Positions 44,445-54,580 of a stretch of DNA of 64,000 nucleotides are shown here, one piece after another; positions within the stretch are counted from its first letter, which is position 1; every line of letters begins with the position of its first letter. The DNA comes from Crocodylus rhombifer (Eukaryota > Chordata > Crocodylia > Crocodylidae), in assembly GCA_038503035.1 (NCBI GenBank), contig JAVSML010019166.1, forward strand, positions 1 through 64,000, written 5' to 3'. The position numbers and the translations under genes were made by a program. The notes below the pieces were generated by a model. That model was not told the origin of the DNA and ran no database searches. It saw only the letters and a program-made list of their open reading frames with translations.

Positions 44445-44635
44445 CACAGAGCCCTACCAGAGACCAGTGCCCAGGGCCTGGGTGGTGGCAATGTTACCCC
44501 AAGCTTGCAGGTGTTCTCCAGGGAGTGGAACAGCTGTCTGTAGGCTCCCTGAGGGAGGCTTCTGAAGCAAGGTTTTGGGCCTGGCACAGTGAGGCGGGTG
44601 GCTCTGCATAGTAGCACCCCCTACTGTGTTGCCAC
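44445..44635 (+). repeat. array LTR-related repeat
   Basis: Matches 37075-37290: cagagccctaccagagacca, ggtggtggcaatgttacccc and the end agcaccccctactg then gccaca. Confidence 0.55.
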
Positions 44636-44879
44636 AAGCTCATTCCCCAGTGACACCAAATCAAACAAGAAACAAGACACAACTTTTGAAGGGTGAACAG
44701 CTTACAAAAGAATTGCACACCAAACCCAACATATCAAAAGCAGAGAGACAAGGACACAGTCACTACCCTGGGGCTGCACAGACAGGAAGCAGCTTTTTAC
44801 TATAGGATCAAGGGGGCCTGTTGGGCCAGGGTAAGAGAATGGCATTGAGGGAAAGCTCAAGAAATCTTTAAAGGCCAGC

Positions 44880-44902
44880 TTGATTGATGCCTGCATTCTC
44901 TA
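44880..44902 (+). pseudogene. tRNA-Ala 3' remnant
   Basis: ttgattgatgcctgcattct then cta is the T-arm/acceptor end of an Ala copy. It is followed by the normal linker to the intact Arg at 45123. The 5' part is replaced by unassigned sequence (44636-44879). Confidence 0.6.
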
Positions 44903-45122
44903 CCCAGTTGCATTGCCTTTTGTGCAGGCAAGCCTGTGTTGCAGGTGCAGCTGAAATGGAGGCTGGTGCAAATTGCATATTCTTGTGTCCTCATGCTGCC
45001 TGCAGAAGCAGGCTGCAGGCAGGAGCTCTGCCTTCTTCTGTGCACCTCACAGGACTGTTGCTTGAGGACAGAGAAGGAAGAAACAGGAGCAAGAGAGCTC
45101 TCAGCTCAGAAAAGAGGCAGTG

Positions 45123-45195
45123 CGAGCCAGGCAGGAGTCGAACCTACAGTCTTCTGATCCGTAGTCAGACGCGTTATCCATTGCGCCACTGGCCC
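45123..45195 (-). tRNA. tRNA-Arg-ACG: tRNA-Arg (ACG), intact, best copy
   Basis: 73 nt with all CpGs kept, including those in the anticodon (ACG, 45160-45162), the D-arm cgcg and the T loop ttcgact. All stems pair, A- and B-boxes are canonical, and a TTTT run lies 10 bp past the 3' end (plus strand 45110-45113). Retained CpGs in an array where other copies have lost them suggest selection or recent gene conversion. Strongest functional RNA gene of the window. Confidence 0.9.
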
Positions 45196-45753
45196 ATGCA
45201 CACCAAGCTTTGGCTGAAGGATGAGCCTGTGCCCTGGACCACTGCCTGGAGCCCAGCACGCCCTTTCCTTTCTGGTGGGCTCACTGGGATGCAGGCGGGT
45301 GCACGTAGAACTCGCCCATGGGCTTCTGGCCTCCCTGCCCCATTCCTGCATTTGCAGGGCTTGACCTTTCGGCAGGGGGCCTGGAGCAGAGGTGGCTTTG
45401 CCCTATGCCTGGGGGCAGTGGTGCTGGTGGCGGAGGCAGTGGTGTGGAACGTGTGGCAGGGAGCTCCGTGGTGGGGGCATCCTGGAGTGAAGCTGAAGAT
45501 CTCCTGAGTTTGCTGCCAACAGGCCCAGACCTGGCACACATCTTGTTCCAGTTGTTTGGGAGACCCTCTTCTTTGGTCACTGTGCTCAGGGGCAGAGGGT
45601 GGGTGTGAGGGGAGCTGTGGCTGGCAGGGAGTGGGGAAGAGGTGTGCTGGCCTGCTGTAATGGGAGAGGGACAGTGGCCCTGGGAAACATGCAGGCAGGA
45701 GCAGATTAACACATGGGCCCATGGAGTCCAGGCCAACAGGCCCCTGCCAATTA

Positions 45754-45806
45754 GGGGTATGAGCTCAGATGGTATAGCACTCATTTAGCACAAGAGAGGT
45801 GATCCC
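45754..45806 (+). pseudogene. tRNA-Ala 5' fragment
   Basis: ggggtatgagctcagatggt then atagcactcatttagca covers the acceptor to the anticodon arm (AGC). Sequence after gatccc is spacer-like, so the 3' third is lost. Confidence 0.65.
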
Positions 45807-46191
45807 ACTTCCTGGTGCTCTGCCTGGAGCTCAGCACTCCCTTTCCCTCCTGGCGGGCTCATGGGGGCACAGGCAGGTGTGTGTAGAGCTCGCCATCGGC
45901 ACCAGCACTGCAGGGACAGGATGGGACAATTTCATCCATCCTATGGTGCTGGGGGACTATAGCTCATTCAATGTGAGCAACCCACTGGGCGGAAGGGCCA
46001 GGCTAGGGATCGGGCCGCCTTTACCTCAGCGGTGCTCGTGCCCCCTTGTTGACCACAGAAGCAGCAAGAAGGCTAAGTGTGCCCAGCTGTAACCCCCTGG
46101 CAGGTGCAGAGGGAAGCTGCTCTTGCTTGGGGGGGGCCTCCAATTTTATGTTTGTCCAGGGCCCCAGTAAATCTTAATGTACCTCTGGTTG

Positions 46192-46263
46192 CAGGCAAAT
46201 TAACTCTGACAGTAGAGTGATTGCTTCGCATGAGAGAAGTAGCAGCTTCAATGCAGTGTCCAG
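46192..46263 (+). pseudogene. tRNA-Ala pseudogene, anticodon CGC
   Basis: About 72 nt alignable to Ala, with many changes in the acceptor and T arm. The anticodon loop reads TTCGCAT (CGC, still an Ala anticodon). Its Arg partner at 46466 is split by CR1. Confidence 0.65.
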
Positions 46264-46465
46264 CACATTGTGTTGCGTATTGTCCTGGCATGCCTGCACT
46301 GCGGCTGCAGCTGTGGCTGAAATGGGGGCAGGGCCAAAGGGCATGTACTTCTGGGCCTCAAAAACAGGCTGTTTTGCTGCATGTGGGGTGCAATGCACCC
46401 TTGTAAAAAAAAGTCATGGCATGCAGCAGGCACAAGAAAGCTCTTGGCTTGGAAAACAGGTGCTA

Positions 46466-46515
46466 CAAGCCAGGGAGGAAATGAACCTACAATCTTTGGA
46501 TCCATAGTTTGCGTT
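46466..46515 (-). pseudogene. tRNA-Arg 3' half, split by CR1
   Basis: caagccagggaggaaatgaa then cctacaatctttggatccat is the Arg T and anticodon region (anticodon ATG). It stops at gcgtt where the CR1 begins; the 5' half is at 50658-50681. Confidence 0.75.
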
Positions 46516-46618
46516 GGCGTTTGCGCCAGCGGATGAGCAGGAAGGGCCAGGAGGGAGACTGCTGCTAGGGCAGGGCGAAGGCACTGTGCGAAGCCATAAC
46601 CAAGCAGCAACTCCTACG

Positions 46619-47610
46619 ATGGTGTCGACGGGGAGTGCTGCCAGGGCCCCTGCCCGGGGGACGCAGCCTACCCGGGGCTTGTCTGAGGCCACCACCCAGA
46701 CAGAGCCCTTGGGGGGGCTGGTGTCCCCCCAGCCCTTGGCCTGTGGGGTTGCCCAGCAAAGCCCGGGGGGCAGGGCTTGGGGACCCCCACACCTGTCCTG
46801 CAGGCGCCTGCCTTAGGGCCCTGGAGGCGCAGGTGAGGGAGCTCCAGGAGGAGGTTAGCAGGCTGAGGGGAATCAGGGAGGCGGAGGATGAAACTGATGG
46901 GTATTTTCTCTCCCTGCAGGGCCACACACCCAAGAAAGAAGCACCTTGGGACGTGCCCTCCACTGCAGAGTGGCAGGCGGTCACTTCCCGTGCCAGGGCT
47001 GCTCGTACCACGGCAGCACCAGTCCCTCCGGTCCGGCTGGAGAACAGGTACGAGGTCCTGGCAGCCCTGAAGGAGAATAAAGGAGAGGAGGAAACCGGGG
47101 AGGAGGCAACTCCACACTCTCCACGATCTGAGCAGGCCAAAGGAGCTAAGCAGTCCCGGAGGAGAAAGCGTCGAGTGATCGTCATAAGCGACTCCATCCT
47201 GGGAGGTACGGAGGGCCCATCTTTCGCCAGGACCCCTCGACACGCGCGGTCTACTGCCTGCCTGGAGCAAAGATTCAGGACATGACGGGGATGATCCAGG
47301 CCATGATCCAGCCCACCGATTACTACCCTATGGTCCTAATCCATGTGAGTACTAATGATGCGGCCAGGAGAAGCCCCGATCGCCTGATGGAGGACTACCA
47401 CGCTCTGGGGCGCGTGCTGAAAGAGATGGGCGCACAGGTGGTTTTCTCTGCTGTCCTACCAGTGAGCGGACGAGGCAGACAGCACGCGACGTGCATCGCG
47501 GAGACCAACCGGCGGCTTCGGGAACAGTGACAACGACCCGCACATCACGACGAGAGACATGCTGGGGTAGGACGGGCTCCACCTTTCCCCTAAAGGTAAG
47601 CGTGTTCTCT
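46619..47610 (+). pseudogene. CR1 ORF1 remnant (coiled coil plus esterase)
   Basis: A start codon at 46619 opens MVSTGSAARAP. After a frameshift near 46.8 kb comes a heptad segment LEAQVRELQEEVSRL. Next is a basic stretch and the esterase block I ISDSILGG (about 47179-47206). After a second frameshift comes block III HVSTNDAARR (about 47341-47370) and, past a stop at about 47528, block V DGLHLSPKGK. SGNH-type esterase in ORF1 is a known CR1 feature; here it is broken in at least three places. Confidence 0.8.
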
Positions 47611-47799
47611 TCTAGGTTGGCCGACCTCCTCCAGCGGGCTTTAGACTAGGCTCGTTGGGGGAAGGGGAAGATGAGGGCAGAGGAAGCCTTGGACTGCTAA
47701 ACCAAGCAGCACCCACAAGTACAGCCCAGCCTAGACCGACGAGCGGACATATATCCAGGTAAGCAACAGGGGCCAGGGCAATGCTGGGACTAGGGGGCC

Positions 47800-50550
47800 A
47801 GTGCACACACCCACAGGAGGTCTCAAATGCCTCTACACAAATGCTCGTAGTATGGGCAACAAGCAGGAGGAACTCACCCTCCTGCTGGCTGACACCAACC
47901 CAGACACAGTGGGGCTCACTGAAACGTGGTGGGACCCAACGCACAACTGGGCAGTGAATATCATGGGCTATGGGCTGTACAGGAGGGACAGGACAGGGAG
48001 GAAAGGTGGGGGGTGGTGCTCTACATTAAGGAGGAATACACATCCTCACCAGGTAGCACAGGGTCGGGGGGGGGGCACTCTGAAGTGCTCTGGGTTAAGA
48101 TACAAGGCAGTCAAGGGAAAAGAGACTTAACAGTGGGGGTCTACTACAGACTTCCCGACCAAGGGGAAGAGCTAGATCAGGATTTCTTAAGTCAGCTCAC
48201 GGAGGTCATTAGGTCAAAGGACGTGGTCATCATGGGTGACCTGAACTTTCCAGACACTGCTGGGAGGAGCGGTCAGCCAGGTCTGACCACTCACGTAGGT
48301 CCCTAGCCCAAATGCAGGACCTCCATCGAACCCAGGAGGTGCACAGCCCCAGCGGGGAGACGCCTTGTTGGGCCTGGTGCTGGCCATGGGCAACAACCTG
48401 GTGCGGGGGCTGCGGATGCTCGACCACCTGGGCGACAGTGAGCATCGCCTGCTGGGGTTCACCATCCAGTGCAGGGTGGCAAAGGCTGGCAGCAAAGCAG
48501 CAGCCCTGGATTTCAGGAGGGCCGACTTCAACGAGCTAAGGAGGATAGTTGGGGAAGCGCTGAGGTCCCGGAGGGGAGGGGAGGGGAGCCGGGTGTCCAA
48601 GGAGAGTGGTCGCTCCTTAAGGAGACGATCCTCCAAGCCCAAAGGAAGGTAATCCCGACACGGATCAAAGGGAGAAGGAGGGCGCAAAAGCCCCCAGGGC
48701 TCACCAAAAGCATCCGGGAACGTCTCCTAGCTAAAAGTGAGGTGCACACCCGATGGCAGGGAGGGGCCGTCCCCAGGGATGACTATACGGCAGTTGCTCG
48801 GGGATGAAGGGGGTTCAGGAGGGCCAAGGCGGAGATGGGACTGGGACGAGCTTCCCGGGTCAAGGACAACAAAAAGTCCTTCTTTAAATACACAGGGGGC
48901 AAAAAGAAGGTACCGGGTAACGTGGGGCCCCTGCAAGACACGCTAGGAAATGTGGTCGTCACACCAGACGACAAAGCTAACATATTTAACGATTTCTTTG
49001 CCTCCATTTTCCTGAGCAGGGACCGGATCAGCCCCCACCAGGCCCCCCTCAGGCCCCAGGGGAGGCGCAGCCAGGCCCAGGGCCAGGACGGATCTAGTCA
49101 GGGGACGTCTGGAGGGACTGGATGTGTTTAAATCAGCGGGTCCAGACAATCTCCACCCCCGAGTGCTGAGGGAATCGGCTGCGGTCGTTGCGGGACCCCG
49201 GCACGGCTGTACGAGCACTCGTGGGGCTCTGGTGTGGGGCCGGAGGACTGGAAGAGGCCAACGTGGTTCCCACCTTCAAAAAGGGGAGGAAGGAGGACCC
49301 GGGGACTATAGGCCAGTCAGTCTTACCTCGGTCCTGGGCAAGCTTTTTGAGAGAGTTATCCTGGCGCATGTCTCCGAGGGGCCGGGGGGAGATTATGCTT
49401 AGGGGCAACCAACACGGGTTCATTAGCGGCAGGTCCTGTCAGACCAACCTGGCGGCCGCCTACGCCCAGGTCACCAAATCCTTAGATGCAGGGGGAGCAG
49501 TGGACACCGTCTTCCTGGACTTGCGGAGGCCTTCGACACTGTCTCTCCCCCCCGTTCTCATTAAGAAACTGGGGGCTGTGGTGTCGACACCCCCACAGTC
49601 AGATGTGTCGCCGACTGGCGGGAGGGCCGCGCCCGGAGAGCGGTGGTGGATGGGTCATGTTCGACCCGGAGGGACGTGGGCAGTGGGGACCCCCAGGGCT
49701 CAGTCCTCGGGCCCACACTGCTCAGCATCTTCATCAGCGACTTGGACGAGGGGGTAAAAAGCACCTGCTCAAATTTGCTGATGACACTAAGATGTGGGGG
49801 GATGTGGGCACGCTAGAAGGGAGGAATAGGCTGCGATCAGACCTAGACAGGTTACAGGGGTGGGCGGACGAGAACAGGATGGGATGCAACACCGACAAGT
49901 GCAAGGTGCTGCAGCTGGGGGGGGACAACCGGCACCATACCTACAGGTTGGGGAACTCCCCTTTTATCAGCACGGAGGTGGAAAGGGATCTGGGGGTCAT
50001 CACTGACTCCAAGATGAACATGGGCCGGCAGTGTGGGGACGCGGTCAGGAAGGCCGACCGCACCTTGTCGTGCATCCACAGATGCATCTCGAGCAGGTCC
50101 AGGGAGGTGATCCTCCCCCTCTATGCGGCACTGGTCAGGCCGCAGTGGGAGTCCTGCGTCCAGCTCTGGGCGCCGCACTTCAGGAGGGATGTGGTCAGCA
50201 TGGAGAGGGTCCAGAGGAGGCCACTCGCATGATCAGGGGGCAGCAGGGCAGGCCCTACGAGGAGAGGCGACGGGACCTGAACCTGTTCAGCCTCCACAAG
50301 AGAAGGCTGAGGGGGGATCTTGTGGCCTGTTATAAACTAGTCAGGGGGGACCAGCAGGCACTGGGGGAGTCCCTGATCCCCCGAGCACTGTCAGGAGTGA
50401 CCAGGAATAGCGGTCACAAGCTGGCAGAGGGCAGGTTTAGGTTAGATATCAGGAGGCGCGACTTCACGGTCAGGGCGGCTAGGGTCTGGGACCAACTTCC
50501 AAGAGAAGTGGTGCAGGCTCCTGCCCTGGGGGGCTTTAAGAGGAGGTGAG
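47800..50550 (+). pseudogene. CR1 ORF2 remnant (endonuclease plus RT)
   Basis: The APE endonuclease region starts LKCLYTNARSMGNKQ (about 47821), with TETWW and VVIMGDLNFPD blocks to about 48.3 kb. RT motifs follow in alternating frames: FKSAGPDNLHPRVL (about 49127), GNQHGFISGRSCQTNL, an FADDTKMWG box (FADD at about 49773-49784), LERVQRR-type and LDIRRRDF. Frameshifts lie near 48.3, 48.6, 48.8, 49.25, 49.55, 49.75 and 50.22 kb. Inactive. Confidence 0.85.
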
Positions 50551-50657
50551 ATGAACACCTCACTGGGGTCGTTTGACCCCCGTACTCTTTCCTGCCATGG
50601 CGGGGGGTCAGACTCGATGATCTGCTCAGGTCCCTTCCGACTCTAGAAACTATGAAA

Positions 50658-50681
50658 CATTACCCAGTGCAGCACTAGCCC
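50658..50681 (-). pseudogene. tRNA-Arg 5' half, split by CR1
   Basis: cattacccagtgcagcacta then gccc is the D arm and acceptor 5' strand in reverse. It completes the copy at 46466-46515. Confidence 0.7.
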
Positions 50682-50947
50682 ATGCCCCAGCAGACTGCTG
50701 CCAGCTGCTTGTCAAAGGCGAGGGCATTTCCTGGTGCTCCACCTGGAGCCCAGTGCCCCATTTCCCTCCTGGTGCTTCAGCTCCGGGGGACTGCCCAGTG
50801 CAAGCGGGCTGGCATTGTCGGTGGAAACAGGAATCTTGCCTAGGCAGAGGGCACCTTTGGCTATGCCCAAAGCCCAGCTCAGGGGCCACCGAACCCTCCA
50901 CCCAGGTCTGTCTGTCTGCCTTGTCCTTCCCAAGAGCTGTGCCTGAA

Positions 50948-51018
50948 GGAATCTGCTCCATTGGTTCAGCCCTGACTTAGCAAGCGAGCGGTAGAGGGAT
51001 GAATGCTCACATTCCCCA
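50948..51018 (+). pseudogene. tRNA-Ala pseudogene (AGC)
   Basis: Recognisable from ggttcagccctgacttagca (anticodon AGC) to cacattcccca. The acceptor 5' strand and D stem are decayed and the T stem is gaggg/ctcac. It has the same 3' half as the copy at 40944. Confidence 0.7.
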
Positions 51019-51226
51019 GGGCCTCAGGATCCCTTTTGTCCCAGCATGACAGCCCTGCACCTGTGGCTGAAGTGGAGGATGGGCCAAAGGGCACGGTCTC
51101 ATGTGTTTTGCTGCACCAGGCCACAGCAGGGCTTAGAAGGGAATGAGGGGTGAGGTGCAGCTGGGTGAAAAAAGCAATGGCAAGCGGCAGGTTTAAGAGA
51201 GCTTTTGGCTCCCAAAAATGGCAGTA

Positions 51227-51256
51227 CAAGCCAGGTAGGAGTTGAACCTGCAATCT
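51227..51256 (-). pseudogene. tRNA-Arg 3' remnant fused to Tyr
   Basis: caagccaggtaggagttgaa then cctgcaatct is the Arg acceptor/T arm. It stops at the start of the Tyr copy, so the usual 185-bp Arg-Tyr interval was deleted. Confidence 0.7.
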
Positions 51257-51258
51257 CG

Positions 51259-51341
51259 TCTTCGTTCAGTAGCTCAGCTGGAAGAACAGAGGCCTGTAGG
51301 TTGGCTTCGTATGAAAATCCCTATGTTATGTGTCTGAAGGA
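51259..51341 (+). pseudogene. tRNA-Tyr pseudogene, GTA anticodon and intron kept
   Basis: tcttcgttcagtagctcagc then a gaggcctgtag anticodon arm keeps GTA, followed by an intron gttggcttcgtatgaaa and aatccctatg. The T arm is deleted and the 3' acceptor is ctgaagga. It is the only Tyr copy that still has the true anticodon. Confidence 0.75.
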
Positions 51342-51813
51342 AACCCTCTGCCCTGTGGCTTTCAGGCTGCAGGTCCTCAGCACCCTTCACAACGCAGGGG
51401 AGTCAGGCATGCCGGCGGGACCCTCCTCATGCGGCTTTCTAGCCTCCCTGCCCCCTTCCTGCCTTCGCTTGATCTCTCAGCAGGGGCCCGGAGCAGAGGT
51501 GGCTTCCCGCTACGCCTGGGGGCAGAGGCAGTGGGGTGGGATGTGTCTTAGGAAGCTCCATGGTGGGGGCATCCTGGTGCTGGGGGGGCACAGCTCCAGC
51601 TGCATGACACGTGCTGGGCGGAAAGGCCAGGCTGAGGCCGGGTCTACCTTCACCTCAGCGGTGCTCGTGCCCCCAGCTCGCCCCAGACTTGCCGAGGAGC
51701 GGCGGGCGGACCTGGCTGGCAGGTGCAGAGGGAACCTGCACTCACCTGGTTGGGGTCCTCCAATTTTCTGTTTGTCCAGAGCCTGAAATAATCTGAATTG
51801 GGGCTGTCTTGTA

Positions 51814-51886
51814 GGGGAGTTAGCTCCAATGGTCGAGCACTCACTTATCGTGCGAGAGGTAGTGGGATTGATGCCAGCATCCTCCG
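51814..51886 (+). pseudogene. tRNA-Ala-type copy, anticodon ATC
   Basis: 73 nt, acceptor GGGGAGT/GCATCCTCC-type and T stem GTGGG/CCAGC-like. The anticodon loop is TTATCGT (ATC instead of AGC) and the discriminator base is G. It starts the best-preserved unit Ala-Arg-Tyr (51.8-52.4 kb). Confidence 0.75.
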
Positions 51887-52038
51887 TTAGCTTATGTTGC
51901 CTTTTGTCCTGGCCTGCCTGCGCCCCAGCTGCAGTGGAGGCCGGACTAAAGGGCACCTTGCTCTGTGCCTGGCAGGGCACCTGCTTTGCTACAGGAGGGT
52001 TGTTCCAGGTCCAGGCAAAAAAACTAATCAGGGTGATA

Positions 52039-52111
52039 CAAGCCAGGAAGAAGTTGATCCTACAGTCTTTTGATTCATAATCAGACGCGTTACCCATTGT
52101 GCCCCTGGCCC
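52039..52111 (-). pseudogene. tRNA-Arg-type copy, anticodon ATG
   Basis: 73 nt, convergent with the Ala at 51814. The anticodon loop is TTATGAA, the T loop has changed to ttgatcc-type on the plus strand and the D arm keeps cgcg. Several stem mismatches. Confidence 0.75.
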
Positions 52112-52301
52112 TGACATCCTTTGAGGGTTGCCAGCTGCTGGTGAAGACTGTCCCAGATGTGTTGAGGAGACTGGGCAGGCTAGCTGCACCCCCTGGCAGG
52201 TGCAGGGGGAACCTGCCCTACCCTGAGGGTGGAGGCCTGTGAGAACTGAGGCCAGCACAGCATAATGCCCTGAGGCACCCTGGCGCCGACAGCCCCATGT
52301 T

Positions 52302-52392
52302 CATTCGATAGCTCGGCTGGGCACGTGGAGGACTATGGGCTTGCTTTGTTCAGGAAATCCGTAGCACTCTGGTTTCTTTCCAGCTCAAAGGA
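52302..52392 (+). pseudogene. tRNA-Tyr pseudogene with intron
   Basis: cattcgatagctcggctggg, a ggaggactatggg anticodon arm (ATG at the anticodon), an intron-like insert, atccgtagcactctggtttc, then an acceptor end ctcaaagga. It completes a full Ala-Arg-Tyr unit. Confidence 0.75.
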
Positions 52393-52532
52393 AGGTATTT
52401 GCTCTCAGCCAGTTTGCAGTTGGCCGCACCACAAGCCTGTGGCTCTCGGGGTGCAGGTCCTCAACACTCTTCACAAAGCAGTGTTGGGAGGGCCCTCCTT
52501 TTGTGAGTTTCTTGCCTCCCCGCTGTGGCAGC

Positions 52533-53213
52533 TGAAAAGTATGTTTGTGTGATAAAAGTGCTCGCTGAAGGCTCTATGAAGATTAGACCGAGTGTTTTTA
52601 TGTATTTGTATAGATATTAAGCTATAAGTTGTTGCTAAAAGCCTAATTATAGTTTAAGATGTAGTGAGGCCTTGTATAAAGTAAGGCCCAGTAAATTTAG
52701 CAAAGCCTAGAAGTAGTGAGGCTCTGCAGTGCAGTTAAAATTACCTTATCAAAGGAATGCAAGGCTTGTACTGCTGTTGGTCAGTCTATGGACAGTTGAA
52801 GAAAAAGAAATCTGAGTGGCCGTACGTTAACAGTGTCCTTCAGAAGCTATAAATTAGCTGAAATATCTGGAAACCATTCAGAAGGAAGATGCAGCTCTGT
52901 GAAAAGGATTAGTTAGCTGTTGCCTGGATCAGTGGGCCTGTGGACCTTGAGGAGCCCAAGAACTGCATTCCAGGGTCCTTCCCGGGACCCCTCAGACAGC
53001 GTTGTCCGGGGACGCCTGACCTCGCTGAACTTTGTGGAAAGAGAAGCTTGCTGTGTATCGGGCATCAGAGGGACTGCCGATAAGTTGCCGACGCGAATTG
53101 CTTTTGTCTGTCATTGTTTGTCTTGTTACTACGCGTAGTTGTGTTTTTCTTAAGTCAATAAATCTTTCGTACCTTTCTACCCCCGACCACACTCTCAATT
53201 TAAACCCTCTGCA
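52533..53213 (+). mobile_element. solo LTR (681 bp) in array spacer
   Basis: Starts TGAAAAGTATG and ends CCTCTGCA. Flanks ggcagc (52527-52532) and ggctgc (53214-53219) form a 6-bp target duplication with one change. gctataaattag (TATA-like) and AATAAA at 53157-53162 are in plus order. AT-richer than its surroundings. Confidence 0.75.
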
Positions 53214-53454
53214 GGCTGCTGGGAGGCCCGCCCCTTTCCTTTATTGCCAGGGCTGTCTGCTCCCAGTTCCCAATGCAGCAAGGCTGGGAGCAAGGTGGTG
53301 CCTGCCAGTCCAGCTCCATGAGGCTGCCCAGTCCAAAGGGACTGTCATAGGGGTGGAAAAAGAAATCTTACCTAGGCAGAGGATACCTTTGTCCCTATGC
53401 CAAAATTTCTCTTTGCCCAGGGCCCCACTAATGGTTAACCCACTTCCGCATGCA

Positions 53455-53526
53455 GGGGATTTGGGTCAGAGGGTAGAGCACTTGCTTTGCATGTGAGAGG
53501 TAGCAGAGCAATGCCCACATTCTCCA
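53455..53526 (+). pseudogene. tRNA-Ala-type copy, anticodon TGC
   Basis: 72 nt. The anticodon stem pairs (CTTGC/GTGAG) around TTTGCAT, giving TGC, still an Ala anticodon. The D arm is decayed (tttgggtcagagg) and the T arm is one base short. Its linker is fused to spacer at about 53640, with no Arg partner. Confidence 0.7.
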
Positions 53527-53979
53527 GTATCTTGTGCTGCCTTTTCTCCTGGCATACCTGCTCTGGGGTTGCAGCTGAAATGGGGGCTGGGCCAAAGGGC
53601 ACCTTCCTCTGACCCTAGCAGGAGGCCTATTTTGCTGCCTTTGCTTGATCTTTCACTGGGGGGCCTGGAGCAGAGGTGCCTGGGGGCAGTTGTGGCAGAG
53701 ACAGTGGGGTGGGATATGTCCCGGGGAGCTCCACGGTGGGGGGCCACAGCTCCAGCTACATGATACCCTCTGAGTGGAGGGGCCAGACTGAGGCCAGGTC
53801 CACCTTCACGTCAGCGGTGCTTGTGCCCCCTGGCTCAACCTGGATGCACCAAGGAGGCCAGGCGGACCCAGCCACAGCCCCCTGGCAGGCGCAGAGGGAA
53901 CCTGCCCTCACCTGGTCAGGGACCTCCAATTTTCTGTTTGCCCAGGGCCCCAGTAACTCTTAACTCTCTCCAGCACACA

Positions 53980-54052
53980 GGGCAGTTAGCTCAGATGGTA
54001 GAGTGCTTGCTTAGCATGCCAGAGGTAGTGGGATTGATGCTTGTGCTATCCA
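53980..54052 (+). pseudogene. tRNA-Ala copy (AGC), decayed 3' half
   Basis: 73 nt with a perfect A-box tagctcagatgg and AGC. One anticodon-stem mismatch and a broken T stem (gtggg/cttgt) remain. First gene of a complete unit, 53.98-54.58 kb. Confidence 0.75.
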
Positions 54053-54241
54053 GTAGCTTATATTACCCTGTCCCCAGGCTTGCCTGTGCTTCAACTAAAA
54101 TGGAGGCTGGTTCAAAAGGCATGTTCTTCTGTGCCATGCAGGGGGGTGTTTTTGCTGCATGAGGGTTGTGGTGCACCCAGGCAAAAAAGCAACAGTAAGC
54201 AGCAGGCACAAGATAGGTCTTGGTTTGGGAAAGGGGTGATA

Positions 54242-54314
54242 TGAGCCAGGAAGGAGTCAAACCTACAATCTTTTGATTCATCATCAAATGTGTTATCCAT
54301 TGCAGCAGTGGCCC
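54242..54314 (-). pseudogene. tRNA-Arg-type copy, anticodon ATG
   Basis: 73 nt. The loop is TGATGAA with ATG at the anticodon, the T loop is tttgact and the acceptor is mostly kept. Convergent with the Ala at 53980, 190 bp away. Confidence 0.72.
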
Positions 54315-54497
54315 AGGCTTATCTTCGAGGGTGGCCGACTGCTGCCAACAGACGAGCCAAGGAGGCCAGGCAGGCCCAGCCATAGCCCCTGGCAGGTGCA
54401 GGAGGAACCTGCCCTCACCTAGTGGTGGGGGCCTGCAAGACTTGAGGCCAGTGCAGCGTGCCACCTTGAGTCTCCCATGGGCTGACAGCCCCATCTT

Positions 54498-54580
54498 CTT
54501 TTGATAGCCTCAGCTGGGAGAGCGGAGGACTATGGGCTCGCTTCATGTAGAAAATCCTGGAAAAGGCTCTCTTGGTTTTG
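54498..54580 (+). pseudogene. tRNA-Tyr pseudogene, 3' part lost
   Basis: cttttgatagcctcagctgg, then gagcggaggactatggg, an intron remnant and aaatcctgg. The T arm and acceptor 3' strand merge into unrelated sequence. Last gene of the forward block. Confidence 0.65.

Larger units (their letters stand above)
46516..50657 (+). mobile_element. near-full-length CR1 (4.14 kb) inserted in a tRNA-Arg copy
   Basis: Carries ORF1 and ORF2 in order and the 3' tip actctagaaactatgaaa. The flanks are two halves of one tRNA-Arg copy; gcgtt on the left and catta on the right overlap at a mutated cgtt/catt, a possible 4-bp target duplication. Several frameshifts inactivate both ORFs. GC-rich throughout. This is the longest transposon of the window. 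Confidence 0.93.
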
